Source of the DNA: Triangularia verruculosa | Taxonomy: Eukaryota > Ascomycota > Sordariomycetes > Sordariales > Podosporaceae | Assembly (NCBI GenBank): GCA_033296885.1 | Contig: MU863975.1 | Span: 62,001 to 126,000, forward strand | Direction of reading: 5' to 3' | DNA length: 64,000 nt | Shown here: one piece after another, positions 55,451 to 64,000 of the stretch | How the letters are laid out: each line of letters opens with the position of its first letter | Position numbering within the stretch: position 1 is the first letter of the stretch | Position numbers and translations under genes: made by a program | Notes under the pieces: model-generated | Told to the model about the DNA's origin: nothing | Seen by the model: only the letters and a program-made list of their open reading frames with translations | Database searches by the model: none

Positions 55451-57520
55451 ATGTCTGATACAACAACCGAGGAGGAAGAAGAGGTCCACCCAATGCGCTA
55501 CTCGCAAGGTGACCTCGCCATCCTGAGCGCCGAGGTGTATGACCCAGGCTTTCCCTACAATGCCTCCACCAAGGCACAGGGAGCAAAGAAGACACGCGCT
55601 GCGGCATCAGACACAGACAGCGGTCCACGGAAGCGGGCAAAAGTCCAGGCCGCCGGCACTGAGGAGGGTGAAGAGGCAGAGAAGAAGCGGTCACGGGGAC
55701 GGCCACGGTTGGATGTGAAAGATGTGTCGCCCAAAGATGTGAGTAAGCCATACGTGAGCAAGAAAAAAGCGGCTCTGACCCTGGGGCAGCGCCGAAGAAC
55801 CCAAGTACGTCTCGCCCAGCGGGCGTATCGCAACCGAAAGGAAGAAGCTATTCAGAGCCTCGAGAAGCAGGTGCAAGAACTCAAAGACAAGAACCAGGAG
55901 ATGAACAATGCCTTTCTGCGGCTCCATGATTTTGCCACAAGCATGGGTTTCTTGGATCAACTCCCAGAACTCGGCCATCAACTGCATGTAACGACGGAGA
56001 GATTCGCGTCGCTTGCTAAGAACACTGTTGATGACGATGGAAAAGAGGGACAGCACGCTTCTAGTGCCAGTGACGACTCTTCGTCTCGACAACGTTCTCA
56101 GAGCACTCAGGCTGATGCCAGGTTTGCATCCGCAACTGTCTACGAGACATCAAAAGCGCCCGCTCAATTATATGGCGGACTTATGATCAGCCACGAGCCC
56201 GCAACCCACCCACCAAACCTAGTACCAAATCTATCCAACGAGTTCAGCCAGCCGATGCCGGTATCGACTCAGGCCCTTGGTTATGAAATTGTCACTTACC
56301 CAACTCTCAACAACGCGAGCTTCCCCTTCCAAGCAACACCGGATCTGAACTTCGTGGACCAATTCACAACCACGGGCCTTCACAGCTCTCTTCCAGCACC
56401 TCGCAGCTATGCGCCCCATGAAATCACCTTCGGCCGAAGACTCCAGAGATTCGCCATCGAAAAAGCTCTCTTCCTCATCTCCATGCCCGATCCCCCCGAA
56501 AACCGCATCACCCGCATCTTCGGCTTCTGTCTACTCTTTGAGACACCGGACAGCATCAAACGCCGTCTAGCCCGACAGTTAGCTCGCAACGCCCAAGACA
56601 CTTTGCACAACTGGCAGTTCCCTTTCTACCACCTCGGCGGCGCCGGCACCCATTACGACGTAACCACCGGCGTGACCAGTCAACGAATCGGCAACCAAGG
56701 CACCGCAGACGTCCTCAAGCCTGCCAACACCTCTGGCTTTGCCACGGGACCGTTCAGCCCAGAGGTCAACAGGATTAGAGATAGCTCACTGGATGAGAAC
56801 ATGCATATCGAAACCCCAGGGTTTGGTGGTGACTTGCTTGACCCTGACGAAGTGGAGATTTATCTCCAGGAGAGAGGCGTGATCATACCTCCCGGGACGG
56901 ATTTTGTTACCGCAGAGGTTGATCCCACAACGTTTGACACCACAGAAGCATTGAGCCATCCCTTCAAGAGTGCGCCTGGGGCGCCGGACTTCGCGTCTTT
57001 TGCGAGTCCGTTGACAGCTGGCCGTACGCCCCGGTCACCAATGCCCAGTACAGGAAGCAGTAGCACTCTTGTCGACTATTCATCGCAGTCACAGGAAATG
57101 CCATGGTTGAATAATGTGACAGGGGTGGCGAACTCTACTGTTGATACGACATTTTCAGGGAGCTTCTCGCAGGCGGGCTTGTACACGATGGCCGCGCCGT
57201 CAACATCCTCTCCTGACGCCGAACTACGCAGAATATTTGCTGTGCCGGAAGTTTTGGAAAATACCGGTGGTTTTGGGGAGGGATTACAACACCAGCCAAG
57301 GCCGCCGGTACCAGCACCGCCGCGGCAGCGGGTGACTATCGATGTTCACCAGTTTATCAAGGGTATGCTTTCCTATCACAGCCTTAACCTCATCTACAGC
57401 ATCGATGCTAATGTTTGCGGTCTAGTAATGGTAAGCAACGGTATCTGCCTAGGTCGAGCACCAGGGTTCCGGCAGGAGCACATCAACGCTGCCTTTTGGC
57501 TTGCAGCACAGAGTCAATAA
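55451..57520 (+). CDS. bZIP transcription factor with C-terminal DUF-like region
   Basis: Exons 55451-57362 and 57426-57520 give 668 residues. The 63-bp intron (GTATGC...CTAG) is a multiple of three, so the unspliced frame stays open, but the spliced form joins FIK to VMVSNGICLGRAPGF, the usual C-terminal block. N-terminus: acidic EEEEEV, basic nuclear signal GPRKRAKV and an AT-hook-like KKRSRGRPRLD. Basic region: RRRTQVRLAQRAYRNRKEEA; leucine zipper: LEKQVQELKDKNQEMNNAFLRLHDF. A C-terminal region from about residue 330 (FGRRLQRFAIEKALFLIS and CLLFETPDSIKRRLARQL) is shared with AurR-type and similar fungal bZIP factors. It acts in the nucleus. The target pathway cannot be told from here. Confidence 0.88.
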   Translation: MSDTTTEEEEEVHPMRYSQGDLAILSAEVYDPGFPYNASTKAQGAKKTRAAASDTDSGPRKRAKVQAAGTEEGEEAEKKRSRGRPRLDVKDVSPKDVSKPYVSKKKAALTLGQRRRTQVRLAQRAYRNRKEEAIQSLEKQVQELKDKNQEMNNAFLRLHDFATSMGFLDQLPELGHQLHVTTERFASLAKNTVDDDGKEGQHASSASDDSSSRQRSQSTQADARFASATVYETSKAPAQLYGGLMISHEPATHPPNLVPNLSNEFSQPMPVSTQALGYEIVTYPTLNNASFPFQATPDLNFVDQFTTTGLHSSLPAPRSYAPHEITFGRRLQRFAIEKALFLISMPDPPENRITRIFGFCLLFETPDSIKRRLARQLARNAQDTLHNWQFPFYHLGGAGTHYDVTTGVTSQRIGNQGTADVLKPANTSGFATGPFSPEVNRIRDSSLDENMHIETPGFGGDLLDPDEVEIYLQERGVIIPPGTDFVTAEVDPTTFDTTEALSHPFKSAPGAPDFASFASPLTAGRTPRSPMPSTGSSSTLVDYSSQSQEMPWLNNVTGVANSTVDTTFSGSFSQAGLYTMAAPSTSSPDAELRRIFAVPEVLENTGGFGEGLQHQPRPPVPAPPRQRVTIDVHQFIKGMLSYHSLNLIYSIDANVCGLVMVSNGICLGRAPGFRQEHINAAFWLAAQSQ

Positions 57521-57590
57521 ATATCTTGTACAGTACCATAGTCTGAACAATCCATGATGCCATTTTAGAAACCATTTACATCCCCCAATT

Positions 57591-58811
57591 TCATCCCTCA
57601 CCTCTTCCCGTCCCTAACAATAACCCCTTCCTCCTCAAAACCAATGGAGCTTTATCATCCCCCTCCTTGAACCTCCCCGTCTTCACCCCCTCCAAAAACC
57701 TCCTCTTACTCACCGGCAACCCTCTCCTCCTCCTCTCCTCCTCATGGTAATACACCCCCGCCCTCGCCCCCTTCTTCTTCCTTCTCCAGCTCGTCCTCAT
57801 CTCATGCACCTCACTCTCCGTAACCTCCCCCCTCTCCACCCGTTCCCGATCCTCCTTCCTCATCTGCTCCTCCTCGACCTTTTCAATCTCCAACATCGCC
57901 TCCGCCCGCGCAATCATATCATCCCTCTCCATGTTCAGCTCATCACACAGATACCTGACCGTCTGATCCAACTCATTGACGTAACCCCCCGTCCCCCCCG
58001 CCTTCCCCCTTGGCAGTAAATTGTGGAGGTATCCATCCCACTCATCCTCCAGCTCGGCCATGAGCCGGCGCTCGTCGTCTTCCCGCTGAAGTTCGGTCAG
58101 CGCAATGGTGTTGGCTGCTCTTGTTCTCCCTTTGATCCTGACGATCCGTTCGATTACCCTTGACTGTGGCTTCTGCATACGGAGGAACGGGATGTTTAAG
58201 GCGGAGTCTAACCGCGGTGGTTTGCGGATGCCATTCGGGATTTGCTCTATCGGTCGCGGCAACGGGCGGGCTGGGTTGGGGATGTATTTCGGGGGTTCAT
58301 TCTCTTTTGACACCTTGACCAACACGGGGATCGTCCCTGGGATCGGGGTGTTGGTTGGCTTGAGATCAAGCAGTCGTTCTTTGCGCTCGCGGAGGGAGAC
58401 GACTCGTTTCTTGTTGTCGCGGAGGAATTCCACAATTTGGGAGTACTCGCTCGACGTAGGGTCTGCGGCTGCGGAGAGGAGGGTCAGGCATTTGTATCCG
58501 TTTTTCAGGGCCGATGTGATCAGCCTGGGAGAGACATCGTGGGAGTTGCGCTTGAAGGCGTTGTGGATTATCGCCCGCAGCGGGGGTTGGATTGGCTTGG
58601 TTGCTTTGGCCGGGGGGATGTACAGCGAGGGGTCATCGGTGTGGGAGGGGAGAGGGGCGAGAGAGGCGGTGCGCAAGAGCGCTTTGTAGAGGGCGAGACC
58701 TGGGAGAGGAATGGTCAGTAGGTAAGATCAGAACGGTGGATGAGGGACCATGAAGAACCAACATGCTATCCTATGCCGCGATGAGCGGGCTGGCTGGAAA
58801 AACAACGGCAT
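57591..58811 (-). CDS. LYR-motif (Complex1_LYR) protein
   Basis: Exons 58811-58763 and 58699-57591 (intron GTTGGT...CCAG, codon T|GT) give 385 residues. The first exon encodes MPLFFQPARSSRHRIA and joins to CLALYKALLRTASLAPLP, so that the LYR-type motif (ALYKALL) follows a short mitochondria-like N-terminus. The LYR family covers assembly factors for respiratory complexes and Fe-S cluster transfer in the mitochondrial matrix. Here the LYR helix bundle (to about residue 130) is followed by a long basic/acidic C-terminal extension with RTRAANTIALTELQRE and EEERRRRGLPVSKRRFLEG. This is the layout of fungal proteins with a C-terminal Complex1_LYR-like extension. The exact partner is unknown. Confidence 0.85.
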
Positions 58812-59189
58812 TCATGTATCCATCGCCGCCAAGGTTGGCGAGCAGCGTTGATGCGACTCTCAGAATCCCATCTTAGGAACTTTTTAGCGTGGGAACTCAA
58901 AACTACTTGGCGCCGCGCAAGAGACGGCGCAGGGATCCGCGAGGTCACGTGTGCCAATTAACAGTTGGAATGTCATCGCTGCTTGGACACATTGAAGCCA
59001 TTGCCATTTGGCACCGAGTTCATATTCGCTGTCTCGTTGTGTCCAGCCATCCCTCAACGCCAACAGGACCGTCCGTTCGCTAATAAACCCCAAATAATTC
59101 CCCTCCTCCATCCCACCGTGTTTGCTCATGTGCCGGGAAGAGATGTGAAAAATGTTCTAAAAAAAGTGTGTATTGTATTGATCTGACAT
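58812..59189. other. Intergenic region
   Basis: Promoter of the LYR gene and 3' flank of the UEV gene, both on the minus strand. A 63-codon minus-strand frame overlapping the first LYR exon is a shadow in another frame. No other feature is seen. Confidence 0.45.
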
Positions 59190-59854
59190 CTATTTGTAGA
59201 TGGCATACTTGGAGCCCTCAGGGGGCTGGGGAAGCTTCTTGTGTTCATCCATGTATCTACAGAATGGCAATGTCAGCGCAACAACTTCATATCTCATGCG
59301 AAAGCAATGTTTGGCACTCACTTTCTGATGGCAATAAGCGCCGCCTCCAGACTCAAAGGGTCCTCCTTGGGCCTTGGGTTCTTGGCCAGCTCGGTAGCGA
59401 TACGGGTCCAGTCGCGCATGATGGCCACGGCGTTGGGGTCAACCTTGCCGTCTGTTGGGTTCACGCCGGGCAAATTGATCTGACTGACGAAGTGGATGAC
59501 GGGCGGCTCCTTGGGGTAGTTCGGTCCGCACTCCATCTTGAGTTCGTAGATGCGGTTCTCGTGGTGTCCCTGTGGGCACTCGGTCAGCTTGCTGCGATGC
59601 GATAACAGGGTTCCGCAATTCTTGTCGGGGCAGTCATACATGAGGAGGGCCCCAGATGGTACCTCTCCAGTGGGTCATAAGAATGTCTTCGGGGTCTTCA
59701 AGGCCGTATGAGCAAGCACCTGCCAAAAGATAGTGCGGTTAGCGATAGTCCGCAGTCAAGACTTCAACATGGACGTACCAGCACCCATGCCCTTCTCGCC
59801 CTTCTCCAGCTCGGCGAGGAGCTTAAAGTTCCGGGGAACTTGCGCTACCGCCAT
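59190..59854 (-). CDS. mms2: Ubiquitin-conjugating enzyme variant Mms2/UEV
   Basis: Exons 59854-59779, 59719-59640, 59569-59322 and 59256-59190 give 156 residues. The order of family blocks is clear: VPRNFKLLAELEKGEKGMG, ACSYGL followed by DPEDILMTHWRGTIWGPPH, ENRIYELKMECGPNYPKEPP, HFVSQINLPGVNPTDGKVDP and WTRIATELAKNP. The end is YMDEHKKLPQPPEGSKYAIY. The normal E2 active-site cysteine is missing, as expected for a UEV. With Ubc13 it would build Lys63-linked ubiquitin chains in post-replication DNA repair. All introns have GTRNGN donors. The ATG at 59854 fits the family start (MAVAQVPRNF). No gene of the same pathway lies next to it here. Confidence 0.93.
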
Positions 59855-60342
59855 GATGATGTGTGTCTGCCGGTACCAATGCCTGTGCAAAATAGAAGCA
59901 AGGTTGAGGAAATGGTCGTGAGCAGCTGTGTGTCGCCGCAACGCTCTTGTTTGTCGGGTTGGGCGCGGGGGTTTGAGGTGCAAAGGCAGGACAGACAGGG
60001 AGCCTGGACCAGCGTCATGCGGTACTGCGGGAACCATGCCAAGACGGCCTGCCAAATGGTGGGGTCGGAGCACTTGCTATTCAAAGGCGGTGAGCCTTGG
60101 AGCTGTCTTGGACTGCTTAGTCATTTGAGCTGCTGTCTTGGCATTTCCATCCTGTAGCTTGCAGTAGGTAGGGTGTCCAATCCGCTGTTGGTGGACACTG
60201 GACATTGGACACTGGACAACGAATGCATCTGGCCATCAAAGACGACGGAGACATATCCTCACGGCCATCCCTGGATTCACAAATTATACAGTCACTCTTG
60301 TTCGAATGAGGCTTTTGGACTAGCCCTTGACGAAATGCGATC
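59855..60342. other. Divergent promoter of the UEV and Mon2 genes
   Basis: No gene is supported. A short 9-bp-period repeat of GGACACT/GGACATT lies at 60193-60219. The bases 59855-60342 carry both leaders. Confidence 0.5.
60193..60219. repeat. Short tandem repeat, 9-bp period
   Basis: Three copies of TGGACAYTGGACA-like text (GGACACT, GGACATT, GGACACT, GGACA) stand between the divergent UEV and Mon2 genes. No function is apparent. Confidence 0.7.
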
Positions 60343-63300
60343 ATGACATCCCAGCTGTTGGCGTCGGAGCTCGCCAATCTCATCCAGGAGAGCAAGCGCA
60401 AGCACAACGACCTGCGCCAGGTACGTACCGTGCATGTTCCTTGCATCACACTTCACCTTGAACCTCATAAGAAACTGACATCAACACTAGGCCGCCGAGA
60501 AATCACTCGAAGAACTCAAGAGTCTAAGAGCCGGCTCTGAAGCTCAGATATCAGATGGTTGGTTCATCATCTCGTCTACACATTGGGCATCGGTCATGTC
60601 GATGAGTGATCCTACCTAGACTTACACGTTGTCAGAGCTTACCCAGCGACCAAACTTCGTCAACCCCTTCATCATTGCATGCGGAACCAAGAATGTCAAA
60701 TTCACTGGCATTGCGATAGTCTGTTTACAGCGCCTTATTATATCGCGAGCACTTCCACGGTCGAGGTTGAGCCAAGTGCTGGAGGCCTTGCAACAGGCCA
60801 CGTCAGCCGGCCTTGATGTGCAACTCAAGATTCTCCAGGCACTCCCGTCTTTATTGTCCAACTATGCCGCCGATGTCAAGGGGGAACTATTGGTTACGGC
60901 GCTTAATGTCTGTTTCATTCTGCAGTCGAGCAAGAATGCCATTGTCAACAACACCTCTGCGGCTACCCTGCAGCAGCTGGTTGTGTCTGTGTTTGACAAG
61001 GTAGTATCCGAAGATAGTGAGTTTGTTCCACCCTCCATTCAGTTGGTCACTAACACCGGCTTCTAGAAACTGGCCAGGACTCGCAGATTGTGGGCGAGGT
61101 TCCACTTCAAGATGGCACTGCCCTGCCTCTTCGCGCAGCAGCCATGGATGCCTGGAGGGTGTTTCACGATATCTGTCTCCTAACCGAAGGCCAAAGACCC
61201 GAATATCTTCGCTTCTCTGGCTTACCACAGACATTTGGCCTGGAGCTGATAGAGTCTGTGCTCACGAACCATGCCGCCATCTTCACTTCACACACAGAAC
61301 AGGCCGACATCTTGCGGGCTCGAGTTATGCCCTTCATCATTAGCGCACTGCGAGGGCGACCAAACTTTGCGACCAGCGTGCGCCTCGTGAGAATTCTCTA
61401 CACCCTGCTGCGCCGCCATCTGACGATTCTCCCGGACGAAAGCGGAGATGCCCTCGAAATATTGACCCATCTCCTGGACCTGGACACAGCACTATGGAAG
61501 CGCTCACTGTGCATGGAGGTGTTTAGGGGTGTCTTTGCCGACCACGCTCTCCTGAGGCGTATCTTTGGCATGTTTGATGCCCAGGATGGAGGCAAGAAAA
61601 TTCTTCGCAACCTGACGGCCACGTTTGTCCGCGTCAGCACGGAGAAACCAACTGTTATCGGACTCGGACACCAGTCAACAATTCCAGTTGCCAACCCATA
61701 TGGAGGTTCAGCTGCTTCCGCCGATCAAGCAATGTTGGAAGCTAGCGGTGCCGGCATTATCACAAGCTCCGTCAGTTCTGACGGCCACAATACGGGCATC
61801 AGTACTCAATGGAGCACCATGCGGGTTCCATGCATCGATCAACTGGACAAAACCGACCCCCCGGTCATACCGGAGTCATACATTTACAGCCTGGCTCTTG
61901 CTTGCATCACTTCGTTATCCGAAGGGCTTGCCAAGTTTATTCTTCCTCTGACTGTATCCAGTGACGGGAGAAAGAAACGAAGCACCAGACCGGACGTCGG
62001 TCGTGACTCCCCTGCGCCTGGAGCTGAAGAACGACTCGAGCCAGGAGATAAGAACTCTCCGGAGCGGTCTTCTTCGTTTAAGCGCAATCCCGTTCCCGTC
62101 AACCCCCTTACGTTAGAGACCCACGCATTGTATCCCGAGGTCAAGATATGTGCCGCTTTCATTGAGGAGTGCTGGCCAGCCATTCTTGCAACCTGTTCCA
62201 CCTTCTTGTACGCCGCGTTGGATTCAGAGTACTACCATGGCCTCGTGAGAGCTTTCCAAAAGTTCACACATGTGGCTGGTCTGCTGCAACTAACCACTCC
62301 GAGGGATGCTTTTCTTACAACTTTAGGAAAAGCAGCCGTTCCACCCAACGTTCTTACAGCATGCCTGAACGCCGGTGTCCCTAGGACACCAGTCACCCCC
62401 TCCGAGCCGTCCAACAGCATCTTCAGCAATGCGCGAGGCCTTCTTAGCGTCGAAAGCCTTGTGAGCCCGACGGTCTCGGCTGCAGAAAAGCAGCGACAAC
62501 TCTCTGTCGATCCCAGCGCCGGCACTCTGAACACACGAAACATGCTGTGTTTGAGGGCATTGCTGAATCTCGGTATAGCACTCGGCCCAACCTTATCGGC
62601 TTCCTGGAACATCGTCCTGGAGACATTGCAACAGGCTGACTTTGTACTATTTTGCTCCGGGAAGACTGCAGGCAGAACACCTTTGGCGGCCAAGGGTCCT
62701 GACCATCAAGCCGAACAAGAGGCCAGCACTCTCCTCACAAATTTCAGTACCGAAATCCGTGCGGTCGAAACGGCTGCTTCTCGCTTATTCGAAAGTACTG
62801 TTGACTTCCCCAATCCTGCCTTCGTCGAGGTTGTTGGGGCGGTGTGCAGCTTGCTCCAAAAGCATGGCGACGCTCCTTCGACACCCGGCAGCCGGCCACA
62901 ATCTCCGTCCTCTGGTGGCGGGCTCAAAACGCCATCAGTTCCGCACAAACGACAGCTTAGTGTGTCGACCCCTGCGCTTACTGGACCTAACCAGGAAGAC
63001 CAATTTGCGCTGGCGAAGTTGGGGGATCTCGCCTCCATCAATATCGAGAGACTGCTCATCTATGATCCTGTAGTCTCTGGTTGGGAACCTCTGACCTCCG
63101 AACTGATTATTGCCCTGAGTTCAACCCTGAACACAGCGCCTGTCAGGGCACGGGCTGCAGAAACGTTGGTTCGTATTCTTTTGGAAGCTGCTGCTGCAGT
63201 GGTGTCTCAACCAGAAGAGCCTCGCGGTGAGATTCAACAACGACTGCTCGAAGCGTTCCGGGATTCACTGTTGCCACTTCAGACACCCAACCGTGAGGTG

Positions 63301-64000
63301 TCTGTCACCAGCCACGCGGTTGATGTCGATATTCACAAAATTATCCTCGAAGGGCTCAAGAGCCTCCTCGAAAATTGTGGAGAGACATTGGTGCGGGGCT
63401 GGGAAATCACTTTCGAGATTATAGATACCATCTTCATCGACAGAGACTTTTCTCCAGACAGGCAGGATCCCGAAAAACGGTCTGTCCTACTCACACGCTC
63501 CGTCAAGCTCATTCGCCCATCCTTTGCCTCGCTACAGTTAATCTGCTCAGACTTTCTTCCCTCTCTGCCTAATGCCTGTTTTCTCAATCTTGTCGATACC
63601 CTGTACAAATTCTGCACTCAGGATGATGAACTCAATGTGGCTTTGACGGTATGTTTGGCGACTCATTTCATGCTAACCACAGTAGCTGACAGTTAACAGA
63701 CCGTAACGTTTTTCTGGGCCATTTCGGACTTCCTTTCGGGCAAAGGCAGATCTATGTCCATTACTGAAGACATGATCGGGGAGGCTGGCGATGAGGCCCT
63801 CATCAGTTTGGCAGCGGATTCCTCGCACAAGGGATCCGGGGCAGCGCTGTGGATGTTGCTGCTCCTGAGATTGACCTCAGTTGCCACAGATCAGAGGCTC
63901 GAGTTGCGCAACAGCGCTATCCAGACTTTGATGCGCATAATGTCTGCGTACGGAGACAGTTTGAGCCCGGAGGCTTGGTCTATCTGTATGAAATCGGTTA
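60343..64000 (+). CDS. mon2: Mon2 (Sec7-related) Golgi/endosome trafficking protein, 3' end outside the window
   Basis: Exons 60343-60420, 60491-60557, 60636-61016, 61067-63648 and 63700 to beyond 64000, so at least 1,136 residues. The product starts MTSQLLASELANLIQESKRK. It then has LTQRPNFVNPFIIACGTKNV followed by GIAIVCLQRLIISRALP (the N-terminal dimerisation/cyclophilin-binding region of large Arf-GEF relatives). Later come LWKRSLCMEVFRGVFADHAL followed by RIFGMFDA (HUS-type region) and LNLGIALGPTLSASWNIVLETLQ. Mon2/Ysl2 is a peripheral scaffold at the trans-Golgi that acts in endosome traffic with the Dop1 and flippase system. It lacks the catalytic Sec7 domain. A disordered insert (RKKRSTRPDVGRDSPAPG) lies near the middle. 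The reading frame runs into the right window edge. Confidence 0.9.

Overview
The window looks like chromosomal DNA of a filamentous ascomycete (Pezizomycotina, most likely a Sordariomycete). Genes lie on both strands and are interrupted by short introns of about 50-110 bp with GTRNGT donors, CTAAY-like branch points and YAG acceptors. The gene content is typical of such fungi: a HET-domain protein, a DUF3669 protein, F-box-like proteins, secreted LysM and GH18 proteins, and a GH12 xyloglucanase/endoglucanase. Exon structures were built by hand by matching reading frames across splice sites, and identifications rest on motif recognition from memory, without any database search.

Left part (1-18.1 kb): a truncated unknown gene at the edge; a multi-pass membrane protein gene with an apparent 1-bp frameshift; an intron-containing tRNA-Thr; a HET-domain protein; an APH-type kinase-like protein; an arsenite-methyltransferase-like gene lacking expected cysteines; a VOC (glyoxalase-fold) protein; a secreted GH12 glucanase; a small secreted/membrane protein; a calcineurin-like phosphoesterase; and an 83-residue conserved small protein. 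Long gene-poor spacers carry dispersed CCTAGGTA/GGTAGGTA-type motifs.

Middle (19-29 kb): the proteasome activator Blm10/PA200, tRNA-Val, an F-box-like protein and an intronless papain-fold cysteine peptidase. A triplicated hairpin-forming repeat follows.

Accessory block (29.7-54 kb): an F-box-like protein, a secreted protein with five LysM domains, and, divergent from it across a 2.6-kb intergenic region, a very large gene (about 2,270 codons, 9 exons). This gene encodes signal peptide, three LysM-like modules, CBM18, GH18 chitinase, long linker, a propeptide-like segment, a subtilase-like domain and a further C-terminal domain. The chitinase and protease-like parts share one uninterrupted 2.9-kb exon, so the fusion is not an artefact of joining two genes. 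It is the most unusual item here. Next come a GATA-rich 21-bp minisatellite, a trypsin-fold protein without signal peptide, a Kex2-type cysteine-rich secreted precursor, a DUF3669 protein, a tail-anchored-looking protein and a non-RD protein kinase with a coiled coil.

Right part (55-64 kb) returns to housekeeping and regulatory genes: a bZIP factor, a LYR-motif protein, the Mms2/UEV ubiquitin-conjugating variant, and the Golgi/endosome trafficking protein Mon2, which is cut by the right edge.
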